Assembly (NCBI RefSeq): GCF_003261575.2
Contig: NZ_CP036175.1
Coordinates: 2,294,001 to 2,358,000 of the forward strand
Direction: 5' to 3'
DNA: 64,000 nt
Source of the DNA: Klebsiella huaxiensis
Lineage (GTDB): Bacteria > Pseudomonadota > Gammaproteobacteria > Enterobacterales > Enterobacteriaceae
Position 1 is the stretch's first letter, and every line of letters starts with the position of its first letter. Of the stretch, positions 17,031 through 25,760 are shown in pieces. Made by a program: the position numbers and the translations under genes. The notes below the pieces were generated by a model that saw nothing but the letters and a program-made list of their open reading frames with translations, did not search any database and was not told the origin of the DNA.

Positions 17031-18842
17031 ATGAATTCTGAAATGTTACGGGTAACAAATCGCATTATTGAACGGTCACGCGACACCCGCAGCGCCTACC
17101 TCGCACGGATTAACCAGGCCAAAACCGACACCGTCCATCGTGCCCAACTGGCCTGCGGTAACCTGGCACACGGCTTCGCCGCCTGTCAGGCGGATGATAA
17201 AGCTTCGCTGAAAAGCATGCTGCGCAATAACATCGCCATCATCACCTCTTATAACGACATGCTGTCCGCCCACCAACCCTATGAATATTATCCGGATATC
17301 ATCCGTAAAGCGTTGCACTCAGCTAATGCGGTTGGCCAGGTGGCGGGTGGCGTTCCGGCGATGTGCGATGGCGTGACGCAGGGGCAGGACGGGATGGAGC
17401 TGTCGCTGCTAAGCCGCGAGGTTATCGCCATGTCTGCCGCGATCGGCCTGTCGCATAATATGTTTGACGGCGCACTGTACCTGGGGGTTTGCGACAAAAT
17501 TGTTCCTGGCCTGACCATGGCAGCGCTTGCATTTGGTCATTTGCCGTCCATCTTTATTCCGTCCGGTCCGATGGCCAGCGGTCTGGCGAACAAAGAGAAA
17601 GTACGCATCCGCCAGCTGTACGCGGAAGGGAAAGTCGACCGCATGGCGCTGCTGGAGTCTGAAGCCGCCTCTTACCATGCGCCGGGCACTTGCACCTTCT
17701 ACGGCACCGCCAATACCAACCAGATGGTGGTTGAGTTTATGGGGATGCAATTGCCGGGATCATCATTCGTACATCCGGATGCGCCGCTGCGTGAATTATT
17801 AACCGCTGCTGCTGCCCGTCAGGTAACCCGCCTGACCGGTAACGGTAATGAGTGGATGCCGCTGGGCAAAATGTTTGACGAAAAAGTGGTGGTCAATGGG
17901 ATTGTGGCGCTACTGGCGACCGGTGGCTCCACCAACCATACCATGCACCTGGTGGCGATGGCGCGTGCGGCGGGGATCATCATCAACTGGGATGATTTTT
18001 CTGACCTCTCAGACGTGGTACCGCTGCTGGCGCGTCTTTACCCGAACGGCCCGGCGGATATCAACCACTTCCAGGCGGCGGGCGGCGTACCGGTATTGGT
18101 ACGCGAGCTGATGAAAGGTGGCCTGTTGCACGAAGACGTTAACACCGTGGCCGGTTTTGGTCTCTCTCGCTACACCATGGAACCGTGGCTGAATAATGGC
18201 GAGCTTGACTGGCGCGAAGGGGCGACCGCGCCGCTGGACGACCAGGTTATTGCCACCTTTGACAAACCGTTCTCTCGCCATGGTGGCACTAAAGTGCTGA
18301 GCGGCAATCTTGGTCGCGCGGTGATGAAAACTTCCGCTGTACCGGTAGAAAACCAGATTATTGAAGCGCCGGCGATTGTGTTTGAGAGTCAGCACGACGT
18401 GCTACCAGCCTTTGAAGCTGGGCTGCTGGACAAAGATTGCGTGGTAGTGGTTCGTCATCAAGGGCCAAAAGCGAACGGCATGCCAGAATTACATAAACTT
18501 ATGCCGCCACTTGGTGTATTATTGGACCGCCGTTTCAAAATTGCGCTGGTGACCGATGGTCGACTATCCGGCGCATCAGGTAAAGTTCCATCAGCAATCC
18601 ACGTGACGCCTGAAGCTTACGATGGTGGTCTGCTGGCGAAGGTGCGTGATGGCGATATCATCCGCGTCAATGGCCAGACCGGCGAACTTACGCTGCTGGT
18701 GGATGAGGCTGAACTGGCTGCGCGTCAGCCGCATATCCCTGACCTGAGCGGTTCGCGTGTGGGAACCGGCCGGGAAATGTTTGCTGCGCTGCGTGAGAAA
18801 CTCTCCGGAGCGGAACAGGGCGCAACCTGCATCAATTTTTAA
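17031..18842 (+). CDS. edd: 6-Phosphogluconate dehydratase
   Basis: Edd dehydrates 6-phosphogluconate to KDPG in the Entner-Doudoroff pathway using a [4Fe-4S] cluster. The 603-residue IlvD/Edd-family protein shows GGVPAMCDGVTQGQDGMELS, GVCDKIVPG and FYGTANTNQM with the expected cluster cysteines, and a C-terminal KVPSAIHVTPEA segment. The AGGAGCC ribosome site precedes ATG 17031. It is followed by eda in the same operon. Two GntR-like palindromes, one upstream and one across codons 5-9, suggest gluconate-dependent control. Confidence 0.98.
   Translation: MNSEMLRVTNRIIERSRDTRSAYLARINQAKTDTVHRAQLACGNLAHGFAACQADDKASLKSMLRNNIAIITSYNDMLSAHQPYEYYPDIIRKALHSANAVGQVAGGVPAMCDGVTQGQDGMELSLLSREVIAMSAAIGLSHNMFDGALYLGVCDKIVPGLTMAALAFGHLPSIFIPSGPMASGLANKEKVRIRQLYAEGKVDRMALLESEAASYHAPGTCTFYGTANTNQMVVEFMGMQLPGSSFVHPDAPLRELLTAAAARQVTRLTGNGNEWMPLGKMFDEKVVVNGIVALLATGGSTNHTMHLVAMARAAGIIINWDDFSDLSDVVPLLARLYPNGPADINHFQAAGGVPVLVRELMKGGLLHEDVNTVAGFGLSRYTMEPWLNNGELDWREGATAPLDDQVIATFDKPFSRHGGTKVLSGNLGRAVMKTSAVPVENQIIEAPAIVFESQHDVLPAFEAGLLDKDCVVVVRHQGPKANGMPELHKLMPPLGVLLDRRFKIALVTDGRLSGASGKVPSAIHVTPEAYDGGLLAKVRDGDIIRVNGQTGELTLLVDEAELAARQPHIPDLSGSRVGTGREMFAALREKLSGAEQGATCINF
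17044..17057. promoter_or_regulatory. GntR-type operator inside the start of edd
   Basis: TGTTACGGGTAACA is a 14-bp dyad (TGTTAC-GG-GTAACA) covering edd codons 5-9. E. coli edd encodes the same residues with a similar palindrome, which suggests that the DNA site as well as the protein is conserved. It lies about 208 bp from the distal site. Confidence 0.6.
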
Positions 18843-18879
18843 GACGATTCGATTTATAGATCTGGCGAGAGAAAATCTG

Positions 18880-19521
18880 ATGAAAAACTGGAAAACAACT
18901 GCAGAAGCAATCCTCACCTCCGGCCCGGTTGTACCGGTAATCGTGGTGAAAAAGCTGGAACACGCTGTGCCGATGGCGAAAGCGCTGGTTGCAGGTGGCG
19001 TACGCGTACTGGAAGTGACTCTGCGTACCGACTGCGCAATGGACGCTATCCGCGCGATCGCTAAAGAAGTCCCGGAAGCGATTGTTGGTGCGGGTACCGT
19101 CACTAACGTTGAGCAACTGAAAGAAGTCACCGAAGCTGGCGCGCAGTTTGCCATCAGCCCGGGCCTGACCGAATCTCTGCTGAAAGCGGCGACCGGCGAA
19201 GGCACCATTCCGCTGATCCCGGGGATCAGCACCGTATCCGAGCTGATGCTGGGTATGCAGTATGGCCTGAAAGAGTTCAAATTCTTCCCGGCTGAAGCTA
19301 ACGGTGGCGTGAAAGCGCTGCAGGCGATTGGCGGCCCGTTCGCGCACATTCGTTTCTGCCCGACTGGCGGCATTTCTCCGGCTAACTATCGCGATTATCT
19401 GGCGCTGAACAGCGTGCTGTGCATCGGTGGTTCATGGCTGGTGCCAGCGGATGCGCTGGAAGCTGGTGATTACGACCGTATCACCAAACTGGCTCGTGAA
19501 GCGGTAGAAGGCGCGAAGTAA
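18880..19521 (+). CDS. eda: KDPG/KHG aldolase
   Basis: Eda splits KDPG into pyruvate and glyceraldehyde-3-phosphate and also cleaves 2-keto-4-hydroxyglutarate. The 213-residue trimeric TIM-barrel enzyme has the catalytic Glu45 in VLEVTL and the Schiff-base lysine in KEFKFFPAE (Lys134, one higher than E. coli because of a one-residue insertion near residue 106). ATG 18880 is chosen over an earlier in-frame start that lies inside edd. It is 37 bases after the edd stop and closes the edd-eda operon. Confidence 0.98.
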   Translation: MKNWKTTAEAILTSGPVVPVIVVKKLEHAVPMAKALVAGGVRVLEVTLRTDCAMDAIRAIAKEVPEAIVGAGTVTNVEQLKEVTEAGAQFAISPGLTESLLKAATGEGTIPLIPGISTVSELMLGMQYGLKEFKFFPAEANGGVKALQAIGGPFAHIRFCPTGGISPANYRDYLALNSVLCIGGSWLVPADALEAGDYDRITKLAREAVEGAK

Positions 19522-19541
19522 TCTTCGCGCTTTAAACTGAG

Positions 19542-19572
19542 GCCCGGTCAGCACAAAGCTACCGGGCTTTTA
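19542..19572. terminator. Terminator shared by eda and purT
   Basis: GCCCGGT and ACCGGGC form a stem around CAGCACAAAGCT, followed by TTTTATATTTT on the plus side. The two genes converge here. Confidence 0.75.
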
Positions 19573-19576
19573 TATT

Positions 19577-20755
19577 TTATCCTGTCACCACGACTGCCGC
19601 TGCCGCCGTTTTGGCGCGCGCAACCGCTTCATCAACGCTATCTGCTACCGCCAGAGTCACGCCCAGTCGGCGCGAACCGTCAATTTCCGGCTTGCCAAAC
19701 AGACGCAGTTGCAGACCTGCGCCAACCGCCGCCTGGATATTACTGAAGGTAACGTTCTGGCTACTTAACTGCGGCAGGATCACTGCCGAGGCCGCCGGGC
19801 CGTACTGGCGGATTGCGCCAATCGGTAGGCCGAGGAAGGCGCGAACGTGCAGGGCGAACTCTGATAAATCCTGCGAAATCAGCGTGACCATGCCGGTGTC
19901 GTGCGGGCGTGGTGAGACTTCGCTAAAAATCACATCATCCCCGCAGACGAATAGCTCGACGCCGAACAGGCCGTGACCGCCCAGAGCCAGCACCACTTCG
20001 CGGGCTATTTCCTGCGCACGCTCCAGCGCCAAATCGCTCATTTGCTGTGGCTGCCAGGATTCACGATAGTCGCCATCTTCCTGACGATGACCGACCGGCG
20101 CGCAGAAATGTACGCCATCCACAGCGCTCACGGTCAGCAGGGTAATTTCAAAATCAAAATTCACCACGCCTTCAACAATAACGCGACCGGCTCCGGCGCG
20201 CCCGCCTTGCTGTGCATACTGCCAGGCTTCAGCCAGCTGTTCACTGGAGCGAATAAAGCTCTGACCTTTGCCGGAAGAACTCATCACCGGCTTGACGATG
20301 CACGGCAGGCCGATCCCTGCGACAGCTTCACGAAACGCCGCTTCGCTATCGGCAAAACGATAGGCTGAGGTCGGTAGTTTCAGCTCTTCGGCAGCCAGGC
20401 GACGGATTCCCTCGCGGTTCATGGTGAGCTTCGCCGCCCGCGCGGTAGGGACGACCTTCTGCCCAGCTTGCTCCAGCGCCACCAGGGTATCGGTGGCGAT
20501 AGCTTCAATTTCCGGTACGATGAAGTCAGGTTTTTCCTGTTCGATTAGCGCCTGCAAGGTTTCGCCGTGCAGCATATTGATGACATATGAACGGTGCGCT
20601 ACCTGCATCGCTGGCGCGTCCGGGTAACGGTCGACGGCGATGGTTTCAATCCCCAGGCGCTGGCATTCGATAGCCACTTCTTTACCCAGTTCGCCGGACC
20701 CCAACAGCATTACCTTTGTTGCCGCAGGGCGCAGCGCCGTGCCTAATACAGTCAT
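19577..20755 (-). CDS. purT: Formate-dependent GAR transformylase PurT
   Basis: PurT makes formylglycinamide ribonucleotide directly from formate and ATP, an alternative to PurN in purine synthesis. The 392-residue ATP-grasp protein has the Rossmann-like start VMLLGSGELGKE, the IVKPVMSSSGKGQ nucleotide loop and EVSPRPHDTGMVTLISQ near the metal site. The start was moved five residues downstream to ATG 20755 to match the MT-LGTALRP family start. A perfect PurR-type operator lies 41 bp upstream. Confidence 0.97.
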   Translation of the reverse strand: MTVLGTALRPAATKVMLLGSGELGKEVAIECQRLGIETIAVDRYPDAPAMQVAHRSYVINMLHGETLQALIEQEKPDFIVPEIEAIATDTLVALEQAGQKVVPTARAAKLTMNREGIRRLAAEELKLPTSAYRFADSEAAFREAVAGIGLPCIVKPVMSSSGKGQSFIRSSEQLAEAWQYAQQGGRAGAGRVIVEGVVNFDFEITLLTVSAVDGVHFCAPVGHRQEDGDYRESWQPQQMSDLALERAQEIAREVVLALGGHGLFGVELFVCGDDVIFSEVSPRPHDTGMVTLISQDLSEFALHVRAFLGLPIGAIRQYGPAASAVILPQLSSQNVTFSNIQAAVGAGLQLRLFGKPEIDGSRRLGVTLAVADSVDEAVARAKTAAAAVVVTG

Positions 20756-20795
20756 AACTCTCTTCCGCATTAAAAAAACATGCGCCGCATTATAA

Positions 20796-20811
20796 ACGAA
20801 AACGTTTGCGT
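20796..20811. promoter_or_regulatory. PurR operator upstream of purT
   Basis: Read on the minus strand the site is ACGCAAACGTTTTCGT, which fits the PurR consensus ACGCAAACGTTTTCNT at every defined position. It lies in the purT promoter region and predicts repression by purines. Confidence 0.88.
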
Positions 20812-20855
20812 CTGTCTTTATATGCGTAATTTGAGTTCAGCGTGAAAATTTGTTA

Positions 20856-20875
20856 TACTGTATAAAAATACAGTA
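20856..20875. promoter_or_regulatory. LexA (SOS) box upstream of yebG
   Basis: TACTGTATAAAAATACAGTA contains CTGT-N8-ACAG with symmetrical flanks, a near-ideal LexA site. It ends 15 bp before the yebG ATG, which is consistent with strong SOS induction of yebG. Confidence 0.94.
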
Positions 20876-20890
20876 CAAAGAGGCTGCATC

Positions 20891-21247
20891 ATGGCGGTTG
20901 AAATTAAATATGTGGTGATTCGCGAAGGTGAGGAAAAAATGTCTTTTGCCAGCAAAAAAGAGGCCGATGCTTACGACAAAATGCTCGATCTGGCGGAAGT
21001 GCTCAACGACTGGCTAGTTGACTGTCCGCTGACGCTTGATGAAACCCAGCGCGATAGCATGTCAATGTGGCTGGCCGAGCGCAAAGAGACCTTAAATCAT
21101 ATTCTGCGGTCCGGGAAACTACCGGAAGCCGAGAGCAGCGCTGATGAACAACACGTCCAGGAGGAGGTGGTTGAGGATAATGCCGACGCCGTCTCTGAAG
21201 CAGCAGCTGAAGTTCCGGCTAAACCGCGTAAAGTAAAAGCCGCCTGA
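20891..21247 (+). CDS. yebG: SOS-induced protein YebG
   Basis: YebG is a small LexA-controlled cytoplasmic protein whose biochemical role is unknown. The 118-residue protein starts MAVEIKYVVIREGEEKMSFASKK, clearly YebG, but it is about 22 residues longer than the E. coli protein (96 residues as I recall). The extra length is an acidic and Ala-rich tail (about residues 78-110) before a basic PRKVKAA end. It stands alone between purT (divergent) and yebE. The LexA box at 20856 gives its regulation. Confidence 0.93.
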   Translation: MAVEIKYVVIREGEEKMSFASKKEADAYDKMLDLAEVLNDWLVDCPLTLDETQRDSMSMWLAERKETLNHILRSGKLPEAESSADEQHVQEEVVEDNADAVSEAAAEVPAKPRKVKAA

Positions 21248-21398
21248 GTGTGCTCTCTGCCGCCGGGTTCCCTGGCGGCAAAAATCCGCTTAAGCCCCTT
21301 TCTGAGGCTAAATTTGCGCTTCTTTAGCAGTCCATAACATTTCCTGACATCGCGTAGTTTAGGCTGGTGGTATCGCTTATCGCGCAACGAGGGAAAGT

Positions 21399-22091
21399 AT
21401 GGCTAACTGGCTTAATCAACTGCAGTCTCTGCTGGGCCAGCAGGGGCGGTCTTCTTCATCTGACGATCAATCAAGCGACAAAAATCTGCTGTTGCCGGGT
21501 GCGCTTGGCGGGCTGGCAGGGCTACTGGTTGCCAGCAAATCGTCGCGTAAACTGTTGGCCAAATACGGCACTGGTGCGCTACTGGTCGGCGGTGGTGCGA
21601 TAGCAGGCAGCGTGTTGTGGAATAAATATCAGCAAAAAATGCGTGCCGGCTCGCCACAGGAACCGGCTTACTCACCTTCAGCCTCCGCGCCCCTTCAGGC
21701 GCAATCTTCAACGCAAGTCGAGCTCGACGCCCGCAGTGAACGGCTGATTATGGCGCTGGTTTTCGCCGCCAAAAGCGATGGGCATATTGACGAACGCGAA
21801 CGGGCCAGCATTGAAGAGCAGCTACGCGCAGCAAACATTGACGTGCAGGGGCGGGTGTTAATTGACAGGGCGCTGTCTCAGCCTCTCGACCCTCAGCGCC
21901 TGGCGCAGGGTATCAGCAACGAGCAAGAGGCGCTCGAAGTGTATTACATCAGCTGTGCGGTCATTGATATTGACCACTTTATGGAGCGCAGCTATCTGAA
22001 TGCGCTCGGCGAAGCGCTAAACCTGCCGCAGGACGTTCGCAAAGATATCGAACAGGATATTCAGGCGCAAAAACAGGCAATAGCGCCTTAA
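21399..22091 (+). CDS. yebE: YebE, DUF533 inner-membrane protein
   Basis: This 230-residue protein begins MANWLNQLQSLLG and has two short hydrophobic glycine-rich segments (about residues 32-46 and 60-73). A soluble TerB-like DUF533 domain (about 108-225) follows, with AAKSDGHIDERERASIE and CAVIDIDHFMERSYLNALG. E. coli yebE is a Cpx envelope-stress target; I could not find a convincing CpxR box here. The function is unknown. It is slightly longer than E. coli YebE owing to a variable Ser/Pro/Gln linker. Confidence 0.92.
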   Translation: MANWLNQLQSLLGQQGRSSSSDDQSSDKNLLLPGALGGLAGLLVASKSSRKLLAKYGTGALLVGGGAIAGSVLWNKYQQKMRAGSPQEPAYSPSASAPLQAQSSTQVELDARSERLIMALVFAAKSDGHIDERERASIEEQLRAANIDVQGRVLIDRALSQPLDPQRLAQGISNEQEALEVYYISCAVIDIDHFMERSYLNALGEALNLPQDVRKDIEQDIQAQKQAIAP

Positions 22092-22210
22092 ATCCTCACG
22101 TTTCGCTTGCATCGCTGGCGACTTTTGCCACCCTTATATACCTGTCATCCTTCAGTACGCTTTGGGGCATACTGAAGGATAAATAATATAAGCCGCAGAA
22201 GACGAAGCAG

Positions 22211-24271
22211 ATGCCACCAAAAGCAAAACGAATCCCTCATGCCATGACCTTACATGGCGATACCCGAATTGATAATTACTACTGGCTGCGTGATGACGAG
22301 CGCTCTCAGCCGGAAGTGCTTGATTATCTGCGCCAGGAAAATGAGTACGGGAAAAAAGTCATGTCTTCGCAAAGTAGCCTGCAGGACAGGGTACTGAAGG
22401 AAATTATTGATCGTATTCCACCGCGCGAAGTATCGGCACCTTACAGCAAAAATGGCTATCGTTACCGGCAGGTCTATGAGCCGGGCTGCGAATACGCTAT
22501 TTATCAACGCCAGTCGGTGCTAAAAGAAGAGTGGGATGAGTGGGACGTTCTGCTCGACGGTAACAAACGGGCGGCCGGTAGCGAGTTCTATACCCTCGGC
22601 GGCTTAGGGATCTCACCGGACAACCACATCATGGCGGTCGCGGAAGATTATCTTTCACGGCGGCAATATAGCTTGCGCTTGTACTCTCTGCACAACGATA
22701 ACGAATACCCAGAGGTGCTGGAAAACGTCTCGCCTGATTTTGCCTGGAGTAACGATTCACAGACCCTGTGGTATGTGCGTAAACACCCGACCACGCTGCT
22801 CCCGTATCAGGTCTGGCGCCATCGTCTTGGTACCCCAGCCAGTTCAGATATCCTGGTATATGAAGAGCAGGACGATACTTTCTACGTCAGCGTTCACAAA
22901 ACTACCTCCCAACAGTTTGTGGTGATTTATCTGGCCAGCGCGACCACCAGCGAAGTACTGCTGCTGAATGCAGAGATGACCGATGCCGAGCCGATCTGCT
23001 TTCTGCCGCGGCGCAAAGATCATGAATACAGTCTCGATCACTATCAGCATGCCTTTTATCTGCGATCTAACCGTGAAGGTAAGAACTTTGGCCTTTATCG
23101 CAGCACACTGCGCGATGAGCAGCAGTGGGAAACTTTAATTCCTGCCCGCCACGAGGTGATGCTGGAAGGCTTCACCCTGTTTACCGACTGGCTGGTGGTC
23201 GAAGAACGTCAGCATGGGCTGACCAGTCTGCGGCAGATCAATCGCAAAACGCGGGAGTCACAGGGCATTGCGTTTGACGATCCGGCCTATGTGACCTGGC
23301 TCTCTTATAACCCGGAGCCAGAAACTTCCCGTCTGCGTTACGGCTACTCCTCCATGACCACGCCGGATACGCTATTTGAACTGGACATGAATACCGGCGA
23401 GCGGCGGGTGCTCAAACAACAGGAAGTAAAAGGTTTTGATGCCAGCCATTATCGCAGCGAGCACCTGTGGATCAAAGCTCGTGATGGCATTGAGGTTCCG
23501 GTGTCTCTGGTCTACCGACATGAACATTTCCGCAAAGGAGCCAGCCCGCTGCTGGTATACGGCTATGGTTCCTATGGCGCCAGCATGGATGCGGATTTCA
23601 GCGCCAGCCGCCTGAGCCTGCTCGACCGCGGTTTTGTTTTTGCTATCGCTCATATTCGCGGCGGCGGCGAACTGGGCCAGCAGTGGTATGAAGACGGCAA
23701 GTTTCTATGCAAGAAAAATACCTTCAACGATTACCTCGACGTCTGCGATGCGCTGCTGGCGCAGGGCTACGGCGCGCCCCATTTATGCTACGGTATGGGC
23801 GGCAGCGCGGGCGGCATGCTGATGGGCGTGGCGATTAACCAGCGACCGGAACTGTTTCACGGCGTGGTCGCTCAGGTTCCTTTTGTTGATGTTGTGACGA
23901 CGATGCTTGATGAGTCGATCCCGCTGACCACCGGTGAGTTTGAAGAGTGGGGTAACCCGCAGGATGCAGAGTATTACCACTATATGAAGAGCTACAGTCC
24001 TTACGACGGCATCCTGGCGCAGGCGTATCCGCACATGCTGGTGACTACGGGTTTGCATGACTCGCAGGTGCAATACTGGGAGCCGGCAAAATGGGTGGCA
24101 AAACTGCGCGAGCTGAAAACCGACGACAACCTGCTGTTGCTGTGTACCGATATGGATTCCGGTCACGGTGGTAAATCCGGGCGCTTTAAAAGCTACGAGG
24201 GCGTGGCGCTGGAGTTCGCGTTTCTGATTGGCCTGGCGCAGGGGACGCTGCCAGGCCGGGCACAAGCGTAG
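22211..24271 (+). CDS. ptrB: Oligopeptidase B
   Basis: PtrB is a cytoplasmic serine peptidase of the prolyl-oligopeptidase (S9A) family that cuts after Arg or Lys in short peptides. The 686-residue protein has an N-terminal beta-propeller (about 70-400) and a C-terminal alpha/beta hydrolase domain. The nucleophile is the Ser of GGSAGGM, the acid is in TTGLHDSQVQYWEP and the base is the His of MDSGHGGKSGR. Length and order match E. coli. It converges on exoX with only six bases between the stops. Confidence 0.97.
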   Translation: MPPKAKRIPHAMTLHGDTRIDNYYWLRDDERSQPEVLDYLRQENEYGKKVMSSQSSLQDRVLKEIIDRIPPREVSAPYSKNGYRYRQVYEPGCEYAIYQRQSVLKEEWDEWDVLLDGNKRAAGSEFYTLGGLGISPDNHIMAVAEDYLSRRQYSLRLYSLHNDNEYPEVLENVSPDFAWSNDSQTLWYVRKHPTTLLPYQVWRHRLGTPASSDILVYEEQDDTFYVSVHKTTSQQFVVIYLASATTSEVLLLNAEMTDAEPICFLPRRKDHEYSLDHYQHAFYLRSNREGKNFGLYRSTLRDEQQWETLIPARHEVMLEGFTLFTDWLVVEERQHGLTSLRQINRKTRESQGIAFDDPAYVTWLSYNPEPETSRLRYGYSSMTTPDTLFELDMNTGERRVLKQQEVKGFDASHYRSEHLWIKARDGIEVPVSLVYRHEHFRKGASPLLVYGYGSYGASMDADFSASRLSLLDRGFVFAIAHIRGGGELGQQWYEDGKFLCKKNTFNDYLDVCDALLAQGYGAPHLCYGMGGSAGGMLMGVAINQRPELFHGVVAQVPFVDVVTTMLDESIPLTTGEFEEWGNPQDAEYYHYMKSYSPYDGILAQAYPHMLVTTGLHDSQVQYWEPAKWVAKLRELKTDDNLLLLCTDMDSGHGGKSGRFKSYEGVALEFAFLIGLAQGTLPGRAQA

Positions 24272-24277
24272 GGCTGG

Positions 24278-24937
24278 TTACTCCCCGAGATAGTGCTTAA
24301 GCGTCAAGCGCAGCTCGGGGCTCATACGATCCAGGTTATTGAATAACCAGCGCAAATAGCCGGGGTCGTTTTCCGCGATTTCAGAGACCGCCTGGCCGCG
24401 ATATTTGCCGAAGGTGAAGGTGGATAGCAGCGCCGGGCGACCGGTAATCGTGGCCATATCATCCGGCGACCAGCCGGAAGTTTTGATAATGTCGAGCAGC
24501 AGGGCCGCAGTGATATAGCAATCGTACAGCGCCCGGTGATGGTGCAGCCCCGGTGGTGTGGTAACGTTGAGCTTGCGCGATTTATACAACCCCATGTTGC
24601 TGTACTTAATTCCCGGCCACAGGCGGCGCGCCAGCTTCATGGTGCAAATCCACTCGCCCTGCATTTCCGGCAGCACCCGACGGTCAAAGCTGGCGTTATG
24701 GGCGACGTACCACGGGCTGCCCATGTACAGCGGCACAATCTCCTCAATCCACGGCTTATCGGCGACCATCTCTTCGGTAATGTGATGAATTGCCATCGCC
24801 TGCGGGCTGATGGGGCGGTCGGGGCGAACCAGGTGGCTCATCGGATTGGTAATTTGTCCGTCCACTATATCTACCGAGGCAATTTCAACAATGCCCCCCT
24901 GCAATCCGCAGGTTTCTGTATCGATTACGCGCAGCAT
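24278..24937 (-). CDS. exoX: Exodeoxyribonuclease X
   Basis: ExoX is a DnaQ-like 3'-5' exonuclease used in mismatch repair and UV tolerance. The 219-residue protein has Exo I VIDTETCGL (Asp6, Glu8), Exo II HNASFDRRVL and Exo III HHRALYDCYIT, the DEDDh set. A C-terminal segment with TFGKYRGQAVSEIAENDPGYLRWL is typical of ExoX. yobB, which I recall near this position in E. coli, is absent; only a 78-bp gap separates exoX from holE. Confidence 0.95.
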   Translation of the reverse strand: MLRVIDTETCGLQGGIVEIASVDIVDGQITNPMSHLVRPDRPISPQAMAIHHITEEMVADKPWIEEIVPLYMGSPWYVAHNASFDRRVLPEMQGEWICTMKLARRLWPGIKYSNMGLYKSRKLNVTTPPGLHHHRALYDCYITAALLLDIIKTSGWSPDDMATITGRPALLSTFTFGKYRGQAVSEIAENDPGYLRWLFNNLDRMSPELRLTLKHYLGE

Positions 24938-25015
24938 GGCTTGCTCCAGGCCAAAGAAACCAGCGTAATAGAATGCGCAGGTCTTGCCAACTCAGATGTC
25001 CACAGGGGACGGGAA

Positions 25016-25246
25016 TTATTTCTGTTTCGGTTCATACGGCAGGCGGGAAAGAGAAACTGATGCCAGACGATGGGCAATCAGTCGCTCGCGAAACCAGTCA
25101 CGCAGGTGCGCTGGCTGCTCTCTTTCGACTAAATCGGCGACTACCGGCATATTGTAGCGCTCTTTAAAGGCAACGCCCGCCGCAGCAAGATCGACATTCA
25201 CTTTGTCCATCTCCTCCTGGGAAATTTTAGCCAGGTTCTTTTCCAT
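25016..25246 (-). CDS. holE: DNA polymerase III theta subunit
   Basis: Theta binds and stabilises the epsilon proofreading subunit of the Pol III core. The 76-residue protein matches HolE through VDLAAAGVAFKERYNMP and WFRERLIAHRLASV, with the usual length. It stands alone on the minus strand with an AAGGAGAAA ribosome site just before ATG 25246. Confidence 0.96.
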   Translation of the reverse strand: MEKNLAKISQEEMDKVNVDLAAAGVAFKERYNMPVVADLVEREQPAHLRDWFRERLIAHRLASVSLSRLPYEPKQK

Positions 25247-25381
25247 CGGTTTCTCCTTTAATAATGCCGCAAAAAGTACTAAGCATGCGGCAAAAAGGCA
25301 AGTCTCAGACGCTTAGCTCGACTGTGTCATTATACAGGGTTATTCTCTGTGCTACATACATAACAAAAAGGAATGACGACT

Positions 25382-25756
25382 ATGCCAATCATCGCCGGAC
25401 GCGCGCTGCGTCTGTCTCTATTTCTCGCCTGCAGCCTGACTGCAGCAGGCGCATTTGCCCACGCGCACCTGCAACAGCAGCTTCCGGCAGCTAACGCTGA
25501 GGTGAATGCGTCGCCGCAGGCGCTGACGCTGAGCTTCTCCGAAGGGATCGAAACGCAATTTAGCGGCGTGACCCTGACCGGGCCGCAGCAGAAAACTGTT
25601 GCCCTCGGCAAACTCATCCGTGATGAGGGCAACAAATCCCAACTGACGGTGCCCGTCGAGCAGGCGTTAACGCCGGGTGAATATACCGTTGACTGGCATG
25701 TGGTCTCCGTAGATGGCCATAAGACCAAAGGACAATACACCTTTACTGTGAAGTAA
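25382..25756 (+). CDS. yobA: YobA, CopC-domain periplasmic copper-binding protein
   Basis: YobA is a CopC-like periplasmic protein that binds Cu(II) and is thought to work with the membrane protein YebZ. The 124-residue precursor has a signal peptide cut before HAHLQQQLPAANAEV, exposing the N-terminal His that ligates copper. The C-terminal DWHVVSVDGHKTKGQ segment holds the other His ligands. I chose ATG 25382, nine bases after AAGGA, instead of ATG 25373, which has no space for a ribosome site; this also gives the E. coli length. It is the first gene of yobA-yebZ-yebY. Confidence 0.94.
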   Translation: MPIIAGRALRLSLFLACSLTAAGAFAHAHLQQQLPAANAEVNASPQALTLSFSEGIETQFSGVTLTGPQQKTVALGKLIRDEGNKSQLTVPVEQALTPGEYTVDWHVVSVDGHKTKGQYTFTVK

Positions 25757-25760
25757 GCTG

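Noticed and set aside
24938..25015. Remnant of yobB between exoX and holE
   Set aside because: The 78-bp gap is too short and shows no recognisable YobB sequence; the gene is simply absent here.
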